In this document: positions 17,437 to 26,628 of the stretch, one piece after another
Position numbering within the stretch: the first letter of the stretch is position 1
How the letters are laid out: every line of letters begins with the position of its first letter
NCBI GenBank assembly: GCA_005954745.1
Contig: CP040678.1
Span: forward strand, 186,001 to 250,000
Origin: Halostella pelagica
Lineage (GTDB): Archaea > Halobacteriota > Halobacteria > Halobacteriales > Natronoarchaeaceae
Direction of reading: 5' to 3'
DNA: 64,000 bases
Translations under genes and position numbers: made by a program
The notes under the pieces: generated by a model
Told to the model about the DNA's origin: nothing
Seen by the model: the letters and a program-made list of their open reading frames with translations, nothing else
Database searches by the model: none

Positions 17437-18702
17437 CTACGCGCGTACGTTCTCTCCGACTCCCTCTCCGAACGCCTCTCCGTCTCGGGTGTCGTAAACT
17501 ACCTCACCGCGTACCAGCGTGAGTTCCGGGAACACGCCTTGCCGGCCCTCGAACGGCGTCCAGTCGCACTTCGAATGGAGGTCGTCTCCCTGTATCTCGT
17601 GGGCATCGTCCGGGTCGAAGAGCACGAGGTCGGCGTCCCGTCCCGCCTCGATGCGGCCTTTGTTCGGCAGGTCGAAGATCTCGGCGGGGTTGGCCGCGGT
17701 CAGGTCGCGAACGCGCTCGTAGGAGAAACGACCCTGTCGAGCCTCCTCCAGCAGGAGCGGGAGCATCGTCTCGACGCCGGGAACGCCGCTCGGGGCGTTC
17801 CAGATGCTCGCGTCTTTCTCCTCGCGGGTGTGCGGTGCGTGGTCCGTCGCTATCACGTCGACAGTGCCGTCCGCGACGCGGTCGTACACCGCCTCGCGGC
17901 GCTGTTCGCTCCGTAGCGGCGGGTTCATTCGACCGAACGTGCCCAGATCCGGCAAGTCATCACGCGAGAGAAAGAGATGGTGGGGTGTCACCTCGCAGGT
18001 AACGCCGGCGTCGCTGGCGGCGTCGATGCCCTCGGGCGTGCTAGTGTGTGCGATGTGGAGGTCGGCCGCCGCGTCCGCGCCGACTTCGACCGCGCGTTCG
18101 ACCGCGGCCGCCTCGGCTTCGGCGGTCCGGTAGGCGCTCCAGGCATCCGCGTCGTCGCGGTCCTTCGCCGCCTCGGTAAAGAGAGTCGCGTCCTCGGCGT
18201 GGACCGTCACACTCACGTCCTCTCGGCCCGCCCGCTCGACGGCGTCGGCGAACCGTTCCGCGTCGATCCCCATGTCACCGGTCGAGTCCGCGAGAAACAC
18301 CTCGCCGAGGGCGAACAGTCGGCGCGAAAACAGCGAGTCGGGGTCCCAGTCCGGCGTGACGCCGCCGTTGATGCCGTAGTCGACGAGCGACGCGTCGGCG
18401 AGGGCAGCCTTCTCGTCGAACGCGTCGCCGGTGACGGTCGGCGGATCCGTGTTCGGCTGGTCGACGACGGTGGTTACGCCACCCGCAGCGGCGCTCTTGC
18501 TGCCCGTCTCCCACGTCTCCTTGTACGCGAACCCGGGCTGGCGGAAGTGAACGTGTACGTCGATAGCGCCCGGAAACAGGCGCTTTCCGGTCGCATCGAT
18601 GTCCGCGTCTCCGAGGTTCTTGCCGACCTCGACGACTGTCTCGTCTTCGACACGAACGTCTCGTCGCCGACCGTCCGGCAGGGTTGCGTTCCCGATGAGC
18701 AT
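17437..18702 (-). CDS. pyrC: Dihydroorotase
   Basis: This enzyme of de novo pyrimidine synthesis closes N-carbamoyl-aspartate to dihydroorotate. It is 421 residues from the ATG at 18702. The first metal motif 'GAIDVHVHFRQPG', the central 'EVTPHHLFLSRDDL' and the late 'VDVIATDHAPHTREEKD' are all present, so it is expected to be active. An in-frame GTG at 18723 would add seven residues, but the conserved N-terminus ('MLIGNATLPDGRRRDV') starts at the ATG. The cytosolic enzyme is encoded without other pyr genes nearby. Confidence 0.93.
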   Translation of the reverse strand: MLIGNATLPDGRRRDVRVEDETVVEVGKNLGDADIDATGKRLFPGAIDVHVHFRQPGFAYKETWETGSKSAAAGGVTTVVDQPNTDPPTVTGDAFDEKAALADASLVDYGINGGVTPDWDPDSLFSRRLFALGEVFLADSTGDMGIDAERFADAVERAGREDVSVTVHAEDATLFTEAAKDRDDADAWSAYRTAEAEAAAVERAVEVGADAAADLHIAHTSTPEGIDAASDAGVTCEVTPHHLFLSRDDLPDLGTFGRMNPPLRSEQRREAVYDRVADGTVDVIATDHAPHTREEKDASIWNAPSGVPGVETMLPLLLEEARQGRFSYERVRDLTAANPAEIFDLPNKGRIEAGRDADLVLFDPDDAHEIQGDDLHSKCDWTPFEGRQGVFPELTLVRGEVVYDTRDGEAFGEGVGENVRA

Positions 18703-18804
18703 GTTCTGTCGGTCGGAGCCCACGGAGAAGGGTTCTCCGGTACGCTGCGGTGGCTCTGTGGGACAGTAGCAGTCGAACTCGGCGGTAGCGGACGTAGTTC
18801 TCGG

Positions 18805-19482
18805 TCAGTTCACGCGTTCGACGGTCGCGTCGGCGTCCCCGACGAACGCGCGCTCTATCGCTTGCCGGACCGCCGCGGGATCGTCGTTCCCGCCGGAACG
18901 GGCCACGCTACCGACCGAGTCGGGGTCGAACGAGAGGCCGAGAGCCTCGTACACGTCCGCAAGCACGGCGGCGAGCGTCTCCCGTTCATCGACGATAACG
19001 ACGCCGGCGGTGAGCGCGGCGTCGCTCCGAACGCGCTGGGCGATGCCGACGATCTTCCCGTCGCTCTGCAGCGAGTGCGTTCCGGGACAGAAGGATTGGT
19101 CCGGTTCGCCGCGCTCGGCGTCGACGCCGACATCGCGGAGCGCTCGTTCGACGGCGGCCGTGGCACGCTCGTATCGGCCGTCCAGTCCCTCGCGGAAGTC
19201 CGCGACCGGTTCCGCGAACGCGAACGCCAGTGTCGTGTCGGCGTACGCCACGGCACGGCCGCCGACGCTGCGGTCAACCGGTGGGAACCCGTGGTCACGC
19301 GCCGCGTCGCGGGCCGCTTCGTACCCGTCTTCGCCGGAATCGCGGCGACCGAACGCCACCTGTCGATGTGGGTGCCACACTCGCACCGCCGGGACGCGGT
19401 CGTCGCCGACGGTCGCCAGCATCTCGGCCGTGACGTCGCGGTCCGCGCCGACTGTCGCCGCGCGGCCCCGAAGTACGCGCAT
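18805..19482 (-). CDS. Lipoate-protein ligase family protein
   Basis: This 225-residue protein of the biotin/lipoate ligase fold has 'VRVWHPHRQVAFGRRDS' and 'HGFPPVDRSVGGRAVAYADT', where the RSVGG box binds the acyl-adenylate. 'SFCPGTHSLQSDGKIVGIAQ' holds the invariant Lys of the family. It is shorter than bacterial LplA and lacks the C-terminal accessory domain. It may be a ligase or an octanoyl-transferase-like protein. The frame extends to 19593, but the ATG at 19482 begins the conserved part. It is divergent from the next gene with 52 bp between the starts. Confidence 0.8.
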   Translation of the reverse strand: MRVLRGRAATVGADRDVTAEMLATVGDDRVPAVRVWHPHRQVAFGRRDSGEDGYEAARDAARDHGFPPVDRSVGGRAVAYADTTLAFAFAEPVADFREGLDGRYERATAAVERALRDVGVDAERGEPDQSFCPGTHSLQSDGKIVGIAQRVRSDAALTAGVVIVDERETLAAVLADVYEALGLSFDPDSVGSVARSGGNDDPAAVRQAIERAFVGDADATVERVN

Positions 19483-19534
19483 ACCGGACCGTGGACCCGA
19501 GGCGACTAAACGCCACGGCTCCAAGGTGAGCGTA

Positions 19535-20374
19535 ATGGTCGTCACGTTATCGGAGCCTGTTCTCTCCCGATACCCCCGGTTCTCGCTGTACAACTCGCCG
19601 TACGACGCCCACGACGAGGGCTGCGCTATCGACCTCTATCCGGAGACGAACGACGCGCCGAGTCCCGTCGCCGGCGAGGTTATTTCGACGCGAACCGTGA
19701 CCGCGCCGGAGAAACCGTACGCCGTCGAACACGACCACCTGATCCTGATAGACCAGGGCGACCGAGTCGCCAGGGTTCTTCACGTCGACCCGGCGGTCGC
19801 GCCCGGCGACGAGGTGGCGGTCGGCGACTCGCTCGGCGAGATGGTGCGTTCCGGGTTCTTCGCGCCCTGGGTCGACAACCACGTCCACCTGGGCTTTCGC
19901 GACCCCGACGCGAACCTGTACCGGGCATCGGGATCGATGCCCGTATCGGTCGATGTCGAACTCCGCGGGCTCACGTGGGACGGCACCGGGACCGTCGTCG
20001 AGACGGGCGAAACGTACGCCGTCCTCGACGCTCCGACTCACCCGGCTCCCGGCGAGTGCTTCGCCGGGATCGGTGCAGGTGCTCCGCCGGACGGCGAACC
20101 GTGCGTTCTCGACGGCGGCCTCCCACACTATTCGGGCGGAGGCGTTCTCGGGAACGGTGACTGCGAACGCCCGGTGTCGCTTTGCGGGTCCCGCATCGGC
20201 GTCGCGGACGGTCGAACTGTCGATTGGGGCGATGTCACGGTCGTGGCGAACGGCGACCCGATCACGGGGCTCTCGCTGTTTCTCGCGAGAGACGGCGACT
20301 TCGGAGCGAAACTCGTCTGTCCGAACGCCGTATTCCACGAGGGAGAACGCGTGACCGTCGAGATCCGGCGCTGA
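19535..20374 (+). CDS. M23 peptidase-like (duplicated hybrid motif) protein
   Basis: This 279-residue protein shows a beta-rich N-terminal domain like lysostaphin-type M23 peptidases: 'YDAHDEGCAIDLYPE' (His and Asp of the first zinc motif), 'PSPVAGEVIST', and 'WVDNHVHLGFRDP' (HxH motif). No signal peptide is seen, so it is probably intracellular, which is odd for a cell-wall hydrolase, and haloarchaea lack peptidoglycan. The C-terminal half is unique ('GIGAGAPPDGEPCVLDGG', 'YSGGGVLGNGDCERPVSLCG'). The frame runs back to 19010, but that part is antisense to the ligase gene. The start at 19535 is the first plausible ATG. Confidence 0.55.
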   Translation: MVVTLSEPVLSRYPRFSLYNSPYDAHDEGCAIDLYPETNDAPSPVAGEVISTRTVTAPEKPYAVEHDHLILIDQGDRVARVLHVDPAVAPGDEVAVGDSLGEMVRSGFFAPWVDNHVHLGFRDPDANLYRASGSMPVSVDVELRGLTWDGTGTVVETGETYAVLDAPTHPAPGECFAGIGAGAPPDGEPCVLDGGLPHYSGGGVLGNGDCERPVSLCGSRIGVADGRTVDWGDVTVVANGDPITGLSLFLARDGDFGAKLVCPNAVFHEGERVTVEIRR

Positions 20375-20448
20375 GTAGAGTCGGCCGCCATCGATATACG
20401 GGGGCGGGTCATGCTTTTCCCACGTTGCTGATCGTGTACTCGCTTCCG

Positions 20449-22761
20449 ATGACGGCTCTGCTTGCAGGGACACTCGTGGCCGGGGTGTTAGCGAGTAGTC
20501 TCGCCGCGCTCGCCTGGCGTCGGCGCGAGCATCCGGGAGGGCGTTTCTTCGCCGCGATGATGGCGGTGAACGCGCTCTGGCTTTTCGGGTTCGCCGTCGA
20601 ACTCACTGCGACCGATGCGTCGTCGGCGCTTCCCTGGTTCCGCTGGCGCTCGGCCGTTATCGCGTTCGTCCCAGCGCTGTGGGCGCTGTTTACCCTGGAG
20701 TACGCTGACTACGGCGAGTGGGTGTCCCTTCGCGCGGTCACCGTCGTCACTGCTCCAGCGGCTCTCACGGCCGCGCTCTCGTTCACTAACCCCGTCCACG
20801 AACTGTTCTGGTCGGAGCCCTCACTGGTCGTGGAGGGGCCGTTCCGTCTTCTCGTCGTCCAGTTCGCTACCGGTTGGTGGGTGAGCGTCGCCGTCAGCTA
20901 TCTCCTCGTCACGGCCGGCATGATCCTGATCGCGGGCATCGCCGTCCAGTCGACGGGCCTCTACCGGAAGCAGTCACTGCTCGTTCTCGGTGCGGCCGTA
21001 GTGCCCGCGCTCACAAACGCGGCGTACCACGTCGGCGCGTCGCCGGTTCCGCATCTCGATATGACCCCGTTCGGCTTCGTGATCAATGGGTTCGTAGTGT
21101 TCTGGGCGCTGTACGACTACCGACTGTTCGATCTCTCGCCGGTTGCCCGCTCGGCGGTCGTCGACCGAATGGACGACCCGATGGTCGCCGTCGACGGTAA
21201 CGGACACGTCGTCGACGTCAATCCGACCGCTCGGGACCTGTCCGCCGTTCCCGACCCGCTCGGTCGCAAGTTCTCCGAGTCGTTCCCCGAGGTATCGGAC
21301 TCCGTCGATATCGTCGCGAGTACGATGACGGACGAGGTGGTGTACGACGGTGACGGAGACAGGCAGTACTTCGAACCCCGGGTGACGCCGCTCGGCGACC
21401 AGCAGGGAGCCGTCATCGTCCTTCGAGACGTAACCTTGCGCCGCGAGCGGGAGCGATCCCTGGAGGCGATCCAGGCCGCCAGTCGCGACCTGATGCGCGC
21501 CGAGACGCCGGACGCCGTCGCCGAGCGGACCGTCAGGGCTGTCCGCGATGTCCTCGACCTGGAACACGCCGCAGTTCATCTGGAAGAAAACGACGAACTA
21601 CGCCCGATCGCTCACACCGACGCGGTCGTGGACCTCTACGACCCGGTGCCCGCCTTCGATGTCGGTGAGGGATTACAGGGGACGGTGTTCGAGACCAGCG
21701 AACCGCTCGTGTACCGCGACGTCCGGGGGAAAGACGTACTCCGCGACGAGTCGACGCCGTTTCGGGGGGTCGCTGTGTTCCCCTTGGGCGACCGTGGAAC
21801 GCTCAGTGCCGCGGCGACTACCCCGTTCGAGCACGACGAGACGCTCGTCCGGCTCACGTCCCTGCTTTCAGCCAACGCGGCGGCCGCGCTGACCCGCGCC
21901 GAACGCGAGTCGGAGCTCCGGGAGCGCGAGCGCGAACTGGCGCGACAGAACGAGCAACTGGACGAGTTCGCGAGCGTCGTCAGTCACGACCTCCGGAACC
22001 CACTCACCGTCGCTGACGGGTATCTGGAGAAGGCCCGTGAGGAGGGTGATGTCGGAGCGTTAGACCGGGTGGAGTCAGCGATCGACAGGATGGATCGACT
22101 GACCGACGAACTCCTCGAACTCGCTCGGAACGGTCGCGTCGTCACCGACCCGTCGCCGGTGTCGCTGTCCGATCTGGCCGCTGAAGCCTGGAAGAACGTC
22201 GACACGGGCGACGCGTGCCTCGACGTTCGGACCGACGCGGTCATCCGAGCCGACCGCCCCCGTCTGTTGCAACTGTTCGAGAACCTGTTCCGGAACAGTA
22301 TCGAGCACGGCTCGACTAACAACTGGACACAGTCCGGCGACTCCGGGGAACACGGTTCGTCAGGCGACCCGAACGCTTCGTGTTCTGCTGACGCAGTCGG
22401 GTGTGCTTCGGCTGACTTCGACTCGAAACCCCCGCGAGACGCAGCCGAAACGGGGGTTTCGCCGCCCGCCGGTCGGTCCCCTTCCGGAGGCGACAACTCG
22501 GACGACGAGGCCGCGACGGACTCGCCGCTTTCGGTTACTGTCGGAACGTTCGAACACGGCTTCTACGTCAGTGATACCGGGCGGGGGATCAGTCCCGAAA
22601 ACCGGGAGAAGGTCCTCGAACAAGGGTTCACTACCTCTGACGACGGAACCGGGTTCGGCCTGGCGATCGTCCACGAGATAGCCGAGGCCCACGGCTGGTC
22701 GGTGCGGGTCGACGAGTCCGCCGAGCAAGGGGCCCGGTTCGAGATAGTCGGCGTCGAGTGA
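20449..22761 (+). CDS. Sensor histidine kinase, 7TM-PAS-GAF type
   Basis: This membrane sensor has 770 residues. Residues 1-225 hold about seven membrane helices (histidine-kinase N-terminal 7TM domain). A PAS domain (about 235-330, 'MDDPMVAVDGNGHVVDVNPT') and a GAF domain (about 345-500) follow. The HisKA helix has the phospho-acceptor 'SVVSHDLRNPLTVADGY' (about 510), and the ATPase domain has N box 'NLFRNSIEHG' and G boxes 'VSDTGRGIS' and 'DDGTGFGLAIVHEIA'. A 70-residue low-complexity insert (about 622-694) splits the ATP lid. Upstream in-frame GTG codons exist, but the ATG at 20449 starts the first membrane helix. Its partner regulator is not adjacent. Confidence 0.85.
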   Translation: MTALLAGTLVAGVLASSLAALAWRRREHPGGRFFAAMMAVNALWLFGFAVELTATDASSALPWFRWRSAVIAFVPALWALFTLEYADYGEWVSLRAVTVVTAPAALTAALSFTNPVHELFWSEPSLVVEGPFRLLVVQFATGWWVSVAVSYLLVTAGMILIAGIAVQSTGLYRKQSLLVLGAAVVPALTNAAYHVGASPVPHLDMTPFGFVINGFVVFWALYDYRLFDLSPVARSAVVDRMDDPMVAVDGNGHVVDVNPTARDLSAVPDPLGRKFSESFPEVSDSVDIVASTMTDEVVYDGDGDRQYFEPRVTPLGDQQGAVIVLRDVTLRRERERSLEAIQAASRDLMRAETPDAVAERTVRAVRDVLDLEHAAVHLEENDELRPIAHTDAVVDLYDPVPAFDVGEGLQGTVFETSEPLVYRDVRGKDVLRDESTPFRGVAVFPLGDRGTLSAAATTPFEHDETLVRLTSLLSANAAAALTRAERESELRERERELARQNEQLDEFASVVSHDLRNPLTVADGYLEKAREEGDVGALDRVESAIDRMDRLTDELLELARNGRVVTDPSPVSLSDLAAEAWKNVDTGDACLDVRTDAVIRADRPRLLQLFENLFRNSIEHGSTNNWTQSGDSGEHGSSGDPNASCSADAVGCASADFDSKPPRDAAETGVSPPAGRSPSGGDNSDDEAATDSPLSVTVGTFEHGFYVSDTGRGISPENREKVLEQGFTTSDDGTGFGLAIVHEIAEAHGWSVRVDESAEQGARFEIVGVE
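22424..22461. repeat. Inverted repeat inside the kinase ATP-lid insertion
   Basis: The 11-bp arms CGAAACCCCCG (22424-22434) and CGGGGGTTTCG (22451-22461) are exact reverse complements with a 16-base loop. They lie within coding sequence of the histidine kinase, in the low-complexity insert between its N box and G1 box, and keep the frame open. Confidence 0.85.
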
Positions 22762-22765
22762 CCGC

Positions 22766-23338
22766 TCAGTCGAACCCGACCGCCTCGCGCGGTTCGACCT
22801 CGCCGAACAGCCATCCGGCGTGGTCCAGCGCGTACGCGCGGTGGTCCTCCTCGATGAACCCGACGGCGTCCTCGACGAGGATCGGTCGGTAATCCCGTAG
22901 TCCGGCGCTTCCGGCCGTGTGAAGCACGCAGACGTTCGCCAAGGTGCCGCAGATCACGAGGTCGTCGATGCCGCGGGCGGACAGCCAGCCGTCGAGTTCC
23001 GTCCCGTGGAAGGCGTCGTAAGTGTGTTTCTCGACGACGTGGTCGTCCGCCTCGGGTGCGAGTTCCTCGACGATCTCCGTCTCCCACGACCCCTCGACGG
23101 CGTGTTCGCCCCAGCGCTCGAACTCGTCGTAGTAGTGGTTGCCGTCGAACTGCTCCGGCGGGTGAACGTCGCGGGTAAACACGATTTCGGCACCCGATTC
23201 CCGCGCACGCCCGACCAGCCCGGAGATCGGTTCGATGACCTCCTCGCTCGCCGGCGCGTACAGGCTCCCGTCCGGGTGCGCGAAGCCGTTCTGCATGTCG
23301 ACGACGATGACCGCCGTGGAGTCTGTATCGACGTTCAT
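22766..23338 (-). CDS. Nicotinamidase / isochorismatase-family cysteine hydrolase
   Basis: This 190-residue hydrolase has the triad of the family: Asp in 'VIVVDMQNGFAHPDGS', Lys in 'VVEKHTYDAFHGTELDGWL', and Cys in 'ICGTLANVCVLHTA'. The metal-binding 'TRDVHPPEQFDGNHYYDEF' (Asp-x-His) is as in nicotinamidase, which deamidates nicotinamide to nicotinate for NAD salvage. Nicotinate phosphoribosyltransferase at 26629 would use the product, which supports this reading over isochorismatase. The ATG at 23338 starts the conserved domain. It is convergent with the histidine kinase, with a gap of 4 bp. Confidence 0.8.
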   Translation of the reverse strand: MNVDTDSTAVIVVDMQNGFAHPDGSLYAPASEEVIEPISGLVGRARESGAEIVFTRDVHPPEQFDGNHYYDEFERWGEHAVEGSWETEIVEELAPEADDHVVEKHTYDAFHGTELDGWLSARGIDDLVICGTLANVCVLHTAGSAGLRDYRPILVEDAVGFIEEDHRAYALDHAGWLFGEVEPREAVGFD

Positions 23339-23435
23339 ACTCGTTCGTACAGACGTGCGCCGCAAAACTGTTGTGTCAGTGTCGGGCCGTTCTTCCCACC
23401 TCTTTTTACAGTTCCGGCCGAACCGTTCGTATCGC

Positions 23436-25157
23436 ATGCGAACGACATCTGCTCTAGTGATCGCGGCAATGGTCGTCCTGTCGGGCGTGGTCCCCGTAGC
23501 GGCGGCGGCAGCGCCCGCTGACGGACCGACCGCCGACGCCGCTCCGGCCGCCCAGTCCGCCCCGCCCGCACCGGCGACAGCGTCGACGGTACAGGACGAC
23601 GACAGCGCTCCCGACGACCCTGACGAGGATGTCGTGGGGTGGGAGAACGGCTACTGGCACAACGAGAGCCTCGAACTCGACCGAAGCAACGGTCTGAACG
23701 AGAGCGAACTCGACGCGGTCGTTGCGCGGTCGATGGCCCGCGTCGAGGAGGTGCGCGACCTGGAGTTCGAGGACACCGTGCCGATCGAGGTCATCTCCCG
23801 GGAGGAGTACCGCGAGATCAACGCCGAACGGTTCGGCAACACCACCGAGAACGAGCGCCTCCACCAGAACGTGAAGTGGGAGGCGACGATGATGGTCAAC
23901 GAGAGCACTGACGCGCTGTCCGTGCAGCAGTCGAACTTCGGGTCGAGCGTCCTCGGTTTCTACAGCCCGGAAGAGGACCGCATGGTCATCGTCTCCGAGA
24001 ACCAGACCTCCCCGCGACTGGAGGGCGAACTGACGCTGGGCCACGAACTGGTTCACGCCATCCAGGACCAGCAGTTCAACCTCTCGTCGATCCGCGCGAA
24101 CACGACCGACGGGAGCAACGCCAACAACGGCCTCATCGAGGGCGACGCGAGTTACGTCGAGTACCGCTACGAACAGCGTTGCGGCGAGGAGTGGGACTGC
24201 CTCGAACAGCGCGAGGGGTCCGGTGGCGGTGAACTGGCCAACTTCGGGCTCTACCTCGTCTCGTATCAGCCGTACAGCGACGGTGCGTCCTTCGTCCAGC
24301 ACCACTATCAGACGGGTGACTGGGAGAGCGTCAACGCGATGTACGACGCGACGCCCCAGAGCACGGAGCAGGTGATCCACCCCGAACGGTACATGGACGA
24401 CGAACCGACACAAGTGACCGTCGAGGACCGCAGCGGCGACGAGTGGCGCGTCCCCGAAATCGAAGACGGGATCGATTACGCGTCGTTCGGCGAGGCTGGA
24501 ATGATGTCGATGTTCGTCTACCCCGCCTACGACTCCACCCCGAACGACTACCTGATATCTCAACGTGAGTTCATTAACGTGGAGGGCGGACAGGTCGCCT
24601 CCCTCGACCCGCTGAACTTCAGCCACCCGTACACCGAGGGCTGGGACGGTGACCGCCTCGTTCCGTACGTCACTGACAACTCCACCGAGACGAACGAGAC
24701 GGGGTACGTCTGGGCGTCCGTCTGGGACTCCGAGCAGGACGCCGAGGAGTTCGTCGAAGGGTACGAGCGCCTCCTCGACTACCACGGTGCCCAGGCCGTC
24801 GACGGCTACGACGGCGTCTACCGCGTCCCCGACGACGAGGAGTTCGGCGACGCGTTCTACGTCGAACAGCGCGGCGACCGAGTCGTCATCGTCAACGCGC
24901 CGACGCTCGACGAACTGAACGGCGTCGACGCGGAGGCCCCCGACGTGAGCGAATCCGACCTCGACGCTGGCGGTTCCGACGACGAAACGACTACGAACGG
25001 TTCGAACAACGCCGACGGCGACGGGTCCAACGAGATGGACAGCGACGCCACGGAGGAGGAAGACGACTCCGACACCGACGGAACGCCCGGATTCGGCGTG
25101 GGCGCGGCCCTCGCCGCCCTCCTCGCGTCGACACTGCTCGCCCGCCGCCGGACGTAA
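23436..25157 (+). CDS. Hvo_1808-type surface protein with PGF-CTERM anchor
   Basis: This 573-residue secreted protein has a Sec-type signal peptide (residues 1-25), an acidic linker, and a conserved domain beginning 'VGWENGYWHNESLELDRSN'. It carries a zinc-protease-like motif, 'LTLGHELVHAIQDQQFNLS' (HExxH), followed 30-40 residues later by 'GLIEGDASYVEYRYEQRCG', whose Glu could be the third ligand. The C-terminus is acidic and Thr/Ser-rich, ending in 'TPGFGVGAALAALLASTLLA' plus an Arg tail, the PGF-CTERM signal processed by archaeosortase. It is therefore cell-surface anchored. It is followed by a lipoprotein paralogue. Confidence 0.85.
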   Translation: MRTTSALVIAAMVVLSGVVPVAAAAAPADGPTADAAPAAQSAPPAPATASTVQDDDSAPDDPDEDVVGWENGYWHNESLELDRSNGLNESELDAVVARSMARVEEVRDLEFEDTVPIEVISREEYREINAERFGNTTENERLHQNVKWEATMMVNESTDALSVQQSNFGSSVLGFYSPEEDRMVIVSENQTSPRLEGELTLGHELVHAIQDQQFNLSSIRANTTDGSNANNGLIEGDASYVEYRYEQRCGEEWDCLEQREGSGGGELANFGLYLVSYQPYSDGASFVQHHYQTGDWESVNAMYDATPQSTEQVIHPERYMDDEPTQVTVEDRSGDEWRVPEIEDGIDYASFGEAGMMSMFVYPAYDSTPNDYLISQREFINVEGGQVASLDPLNFSHPYTEGWDGDRLVPYVTDNSTETNETGYVWASVWDSEQDAEEFVEGYERLLDYHGAQAVDGYDGVYRVPDDEEFGDAFYVEQRGDRVVIVNAPTLDELNGVDAEAPDVSESDLDAGGSDDETTTNGSNNADGDGSNEMDSDATEEEDDSDTDGTPGFGVGAALAALLASTLLARRRT

Positions 25158-25243
25158 CGGGCGGCTCTCTCCGGCCGGAGACGGTTCTTTGCGACCGGTC
25201 CGAAAAACCACCTTTTATTTCGCCGGAGTGCTCCCTAGTCACG

Positions 25244-26554
25244 ATGCGATTCCCGGCCCTCGCCGTCGTCTGTCTCCTCGTCGTCGCTGGCTGTGTAGCA
25301 CCGCCCGGAAGCGATGTCCCCGACACACCGCCGGGATACGACGAGGACCCGACCGGATGGGAGAGCGGGTACTGGTACGACGACAAAGTTTCCGTCGACG
25401 CGAGCGACGGGATGGACCGGACGGAGCGTCGGGCGGTGACCTCTCGCGCGATGGCGCGGATCGAACGCATCCGCAACCTGGAGTACGACCGCTCGGTGTC
25501 GGTCGAGGTGATCTCCCGCGACCGGTTCCGCGAACGCGGCGGCATCGGCCGGGGGTACACAGAGTGGGACGACCAGGTGTGGGAGGCCACGTTCCTCGTC
25601 GGCGAGAACACCGACGCCGACGACGCGTTCGGCGAGGTGTACGGGGGAAGCGTCGTCGGCTACTACGTCGACGACAGCATCGTCCTCGTCGCGGACGACC
25701 CCGACGAGGTGTCGGTGGACCGGCCGACGCTGGTCCACGAACTCACCCACGCCCTGCAGGCCCAGCAACTCAGTCTCGGAAGGCCGACGAGCACGCACGA
25801 CGCCGGCATCGCCGCGAACGGCCTCGTCGAAGGGGACGCGAACTACGTGATGGACCGGTACGAGGGGCGCTGCGGTTCGGAGTGGGACTGCGCCGGCAGC
25901 GGCCGGGCGAGCACCGAGCGGTCGTACAACCGCGGGCTCTTCCTCGTCGTCTTCTTCCCCTACTCCGACGGCCCCGAGTTCGTCGGGCAACTGCGCGACC
26001 GCGGCGGCTGGGACTCGGTCGACGACGCGTACGACGATTTCCCCGAAAGCTCAGAGCAGATCATCCATCCGGAACGCTATCCCGACGAGTCGCCCGCGAA
26101 CGTGACGGTTCCCGACCGCTCGTCGGCCGAGTGGGAGCGGTTCGGTGACGGGACCGAAACCGTCGGCGAAGCGACGCTGTACGCTACTTTCTGGCACAAC
26201 GATATCGTCCCTGAAGACCACCTCTACTCCGACGAGCGGCGGTACAACTACTCTCATCCGATCACGGACGGCTGGGCGGGCGACACGCTCGTACCGTATC
26301 GGAGCGGCGATTCGTTCGGCTACGTGTTCGGGACGCGGTGGGATACGGACGCGGACGCCCGCGAGTTCCACGAGGCGTACGTGGAACTGCTCGACGAACG
26401 CGGTGCCGAACGCGTCAGTGCGGACACTTACCGGATCCCCGAGAGCGACTCGTTCGGCGACGCGTTCCGGGTCGTCCGGGACGGTCGGACCGTCCGAATA
26501 GTGAACGCGCCGACGGTCGAGGCGCTCGAAAGCGTCCATGAGCCCCGCTCCTGA
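25244..26554 (+). CDS. Hvo_1808-type lipoprotein paralogue
   Basis: This 436-residue paralogue of the preceding gene has the same order of blocks ('DPTGWESGYWYDDKVSVD', 'TLVHELTHALQAQQLSLG', 'GLVEGDANYVMDRYEGRCG'), so the HExxH and the downstream Glu are kept. Instead of a C-terminal anchor it has a short signal peptide and lipobox Cys ('LLVVAGC', residue 17), and it ends without the PGF tail. It would be held by an N-terminal lipid. It lies 86 bp after its paralogue with its own CCTTTTATT promoter element, a tandem duplication with divergent anchoring. Confidence 0.85.
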   Translation: MRFPALAVVCLLVVAGCVAPPGSDVPDTPPGYDEDPTGWESGYWYDDKVSVDASDGMDRTERRAVTSRAMARIERIRNLEYDRSVSVEVISRDRFRERGGIGRGYTEWDDQVWEATFLVGENTDADDAFGEVYGGSVVGYYVDDSIVLVADDPDEVSVDRPTLVHELTHALQAQQLSLGRPTSTHDAGIAANGLVEGDANYVMDRYEGRCGSEWDCAGSGRASTERSYNRGLFLVVFFPYSDGPEFVGQLRDRGGWDSVDDAYDDFPESSEQIIHPERYPDESPANVTVPDRSSAEWERFGDGTETVGEATLYATFWHNDIVPEDHLYSDERRYNYSHPITDGWAGDTLVPYRSGDSFGYVFGTRWDTDADAREFHEAYVELLDERGAERVSADTYRIPESDSFGDAFRVVRDGRTVRIVNAPTVEALESVHEPRS

Positions 26555-26628
26555 GCGGTTTTTACGGTCAGGCGCCGCCTCTGAGACGCAATGGGTGCCT
26601 TTTTCGATATCGACGGGAAAAACCCGGT

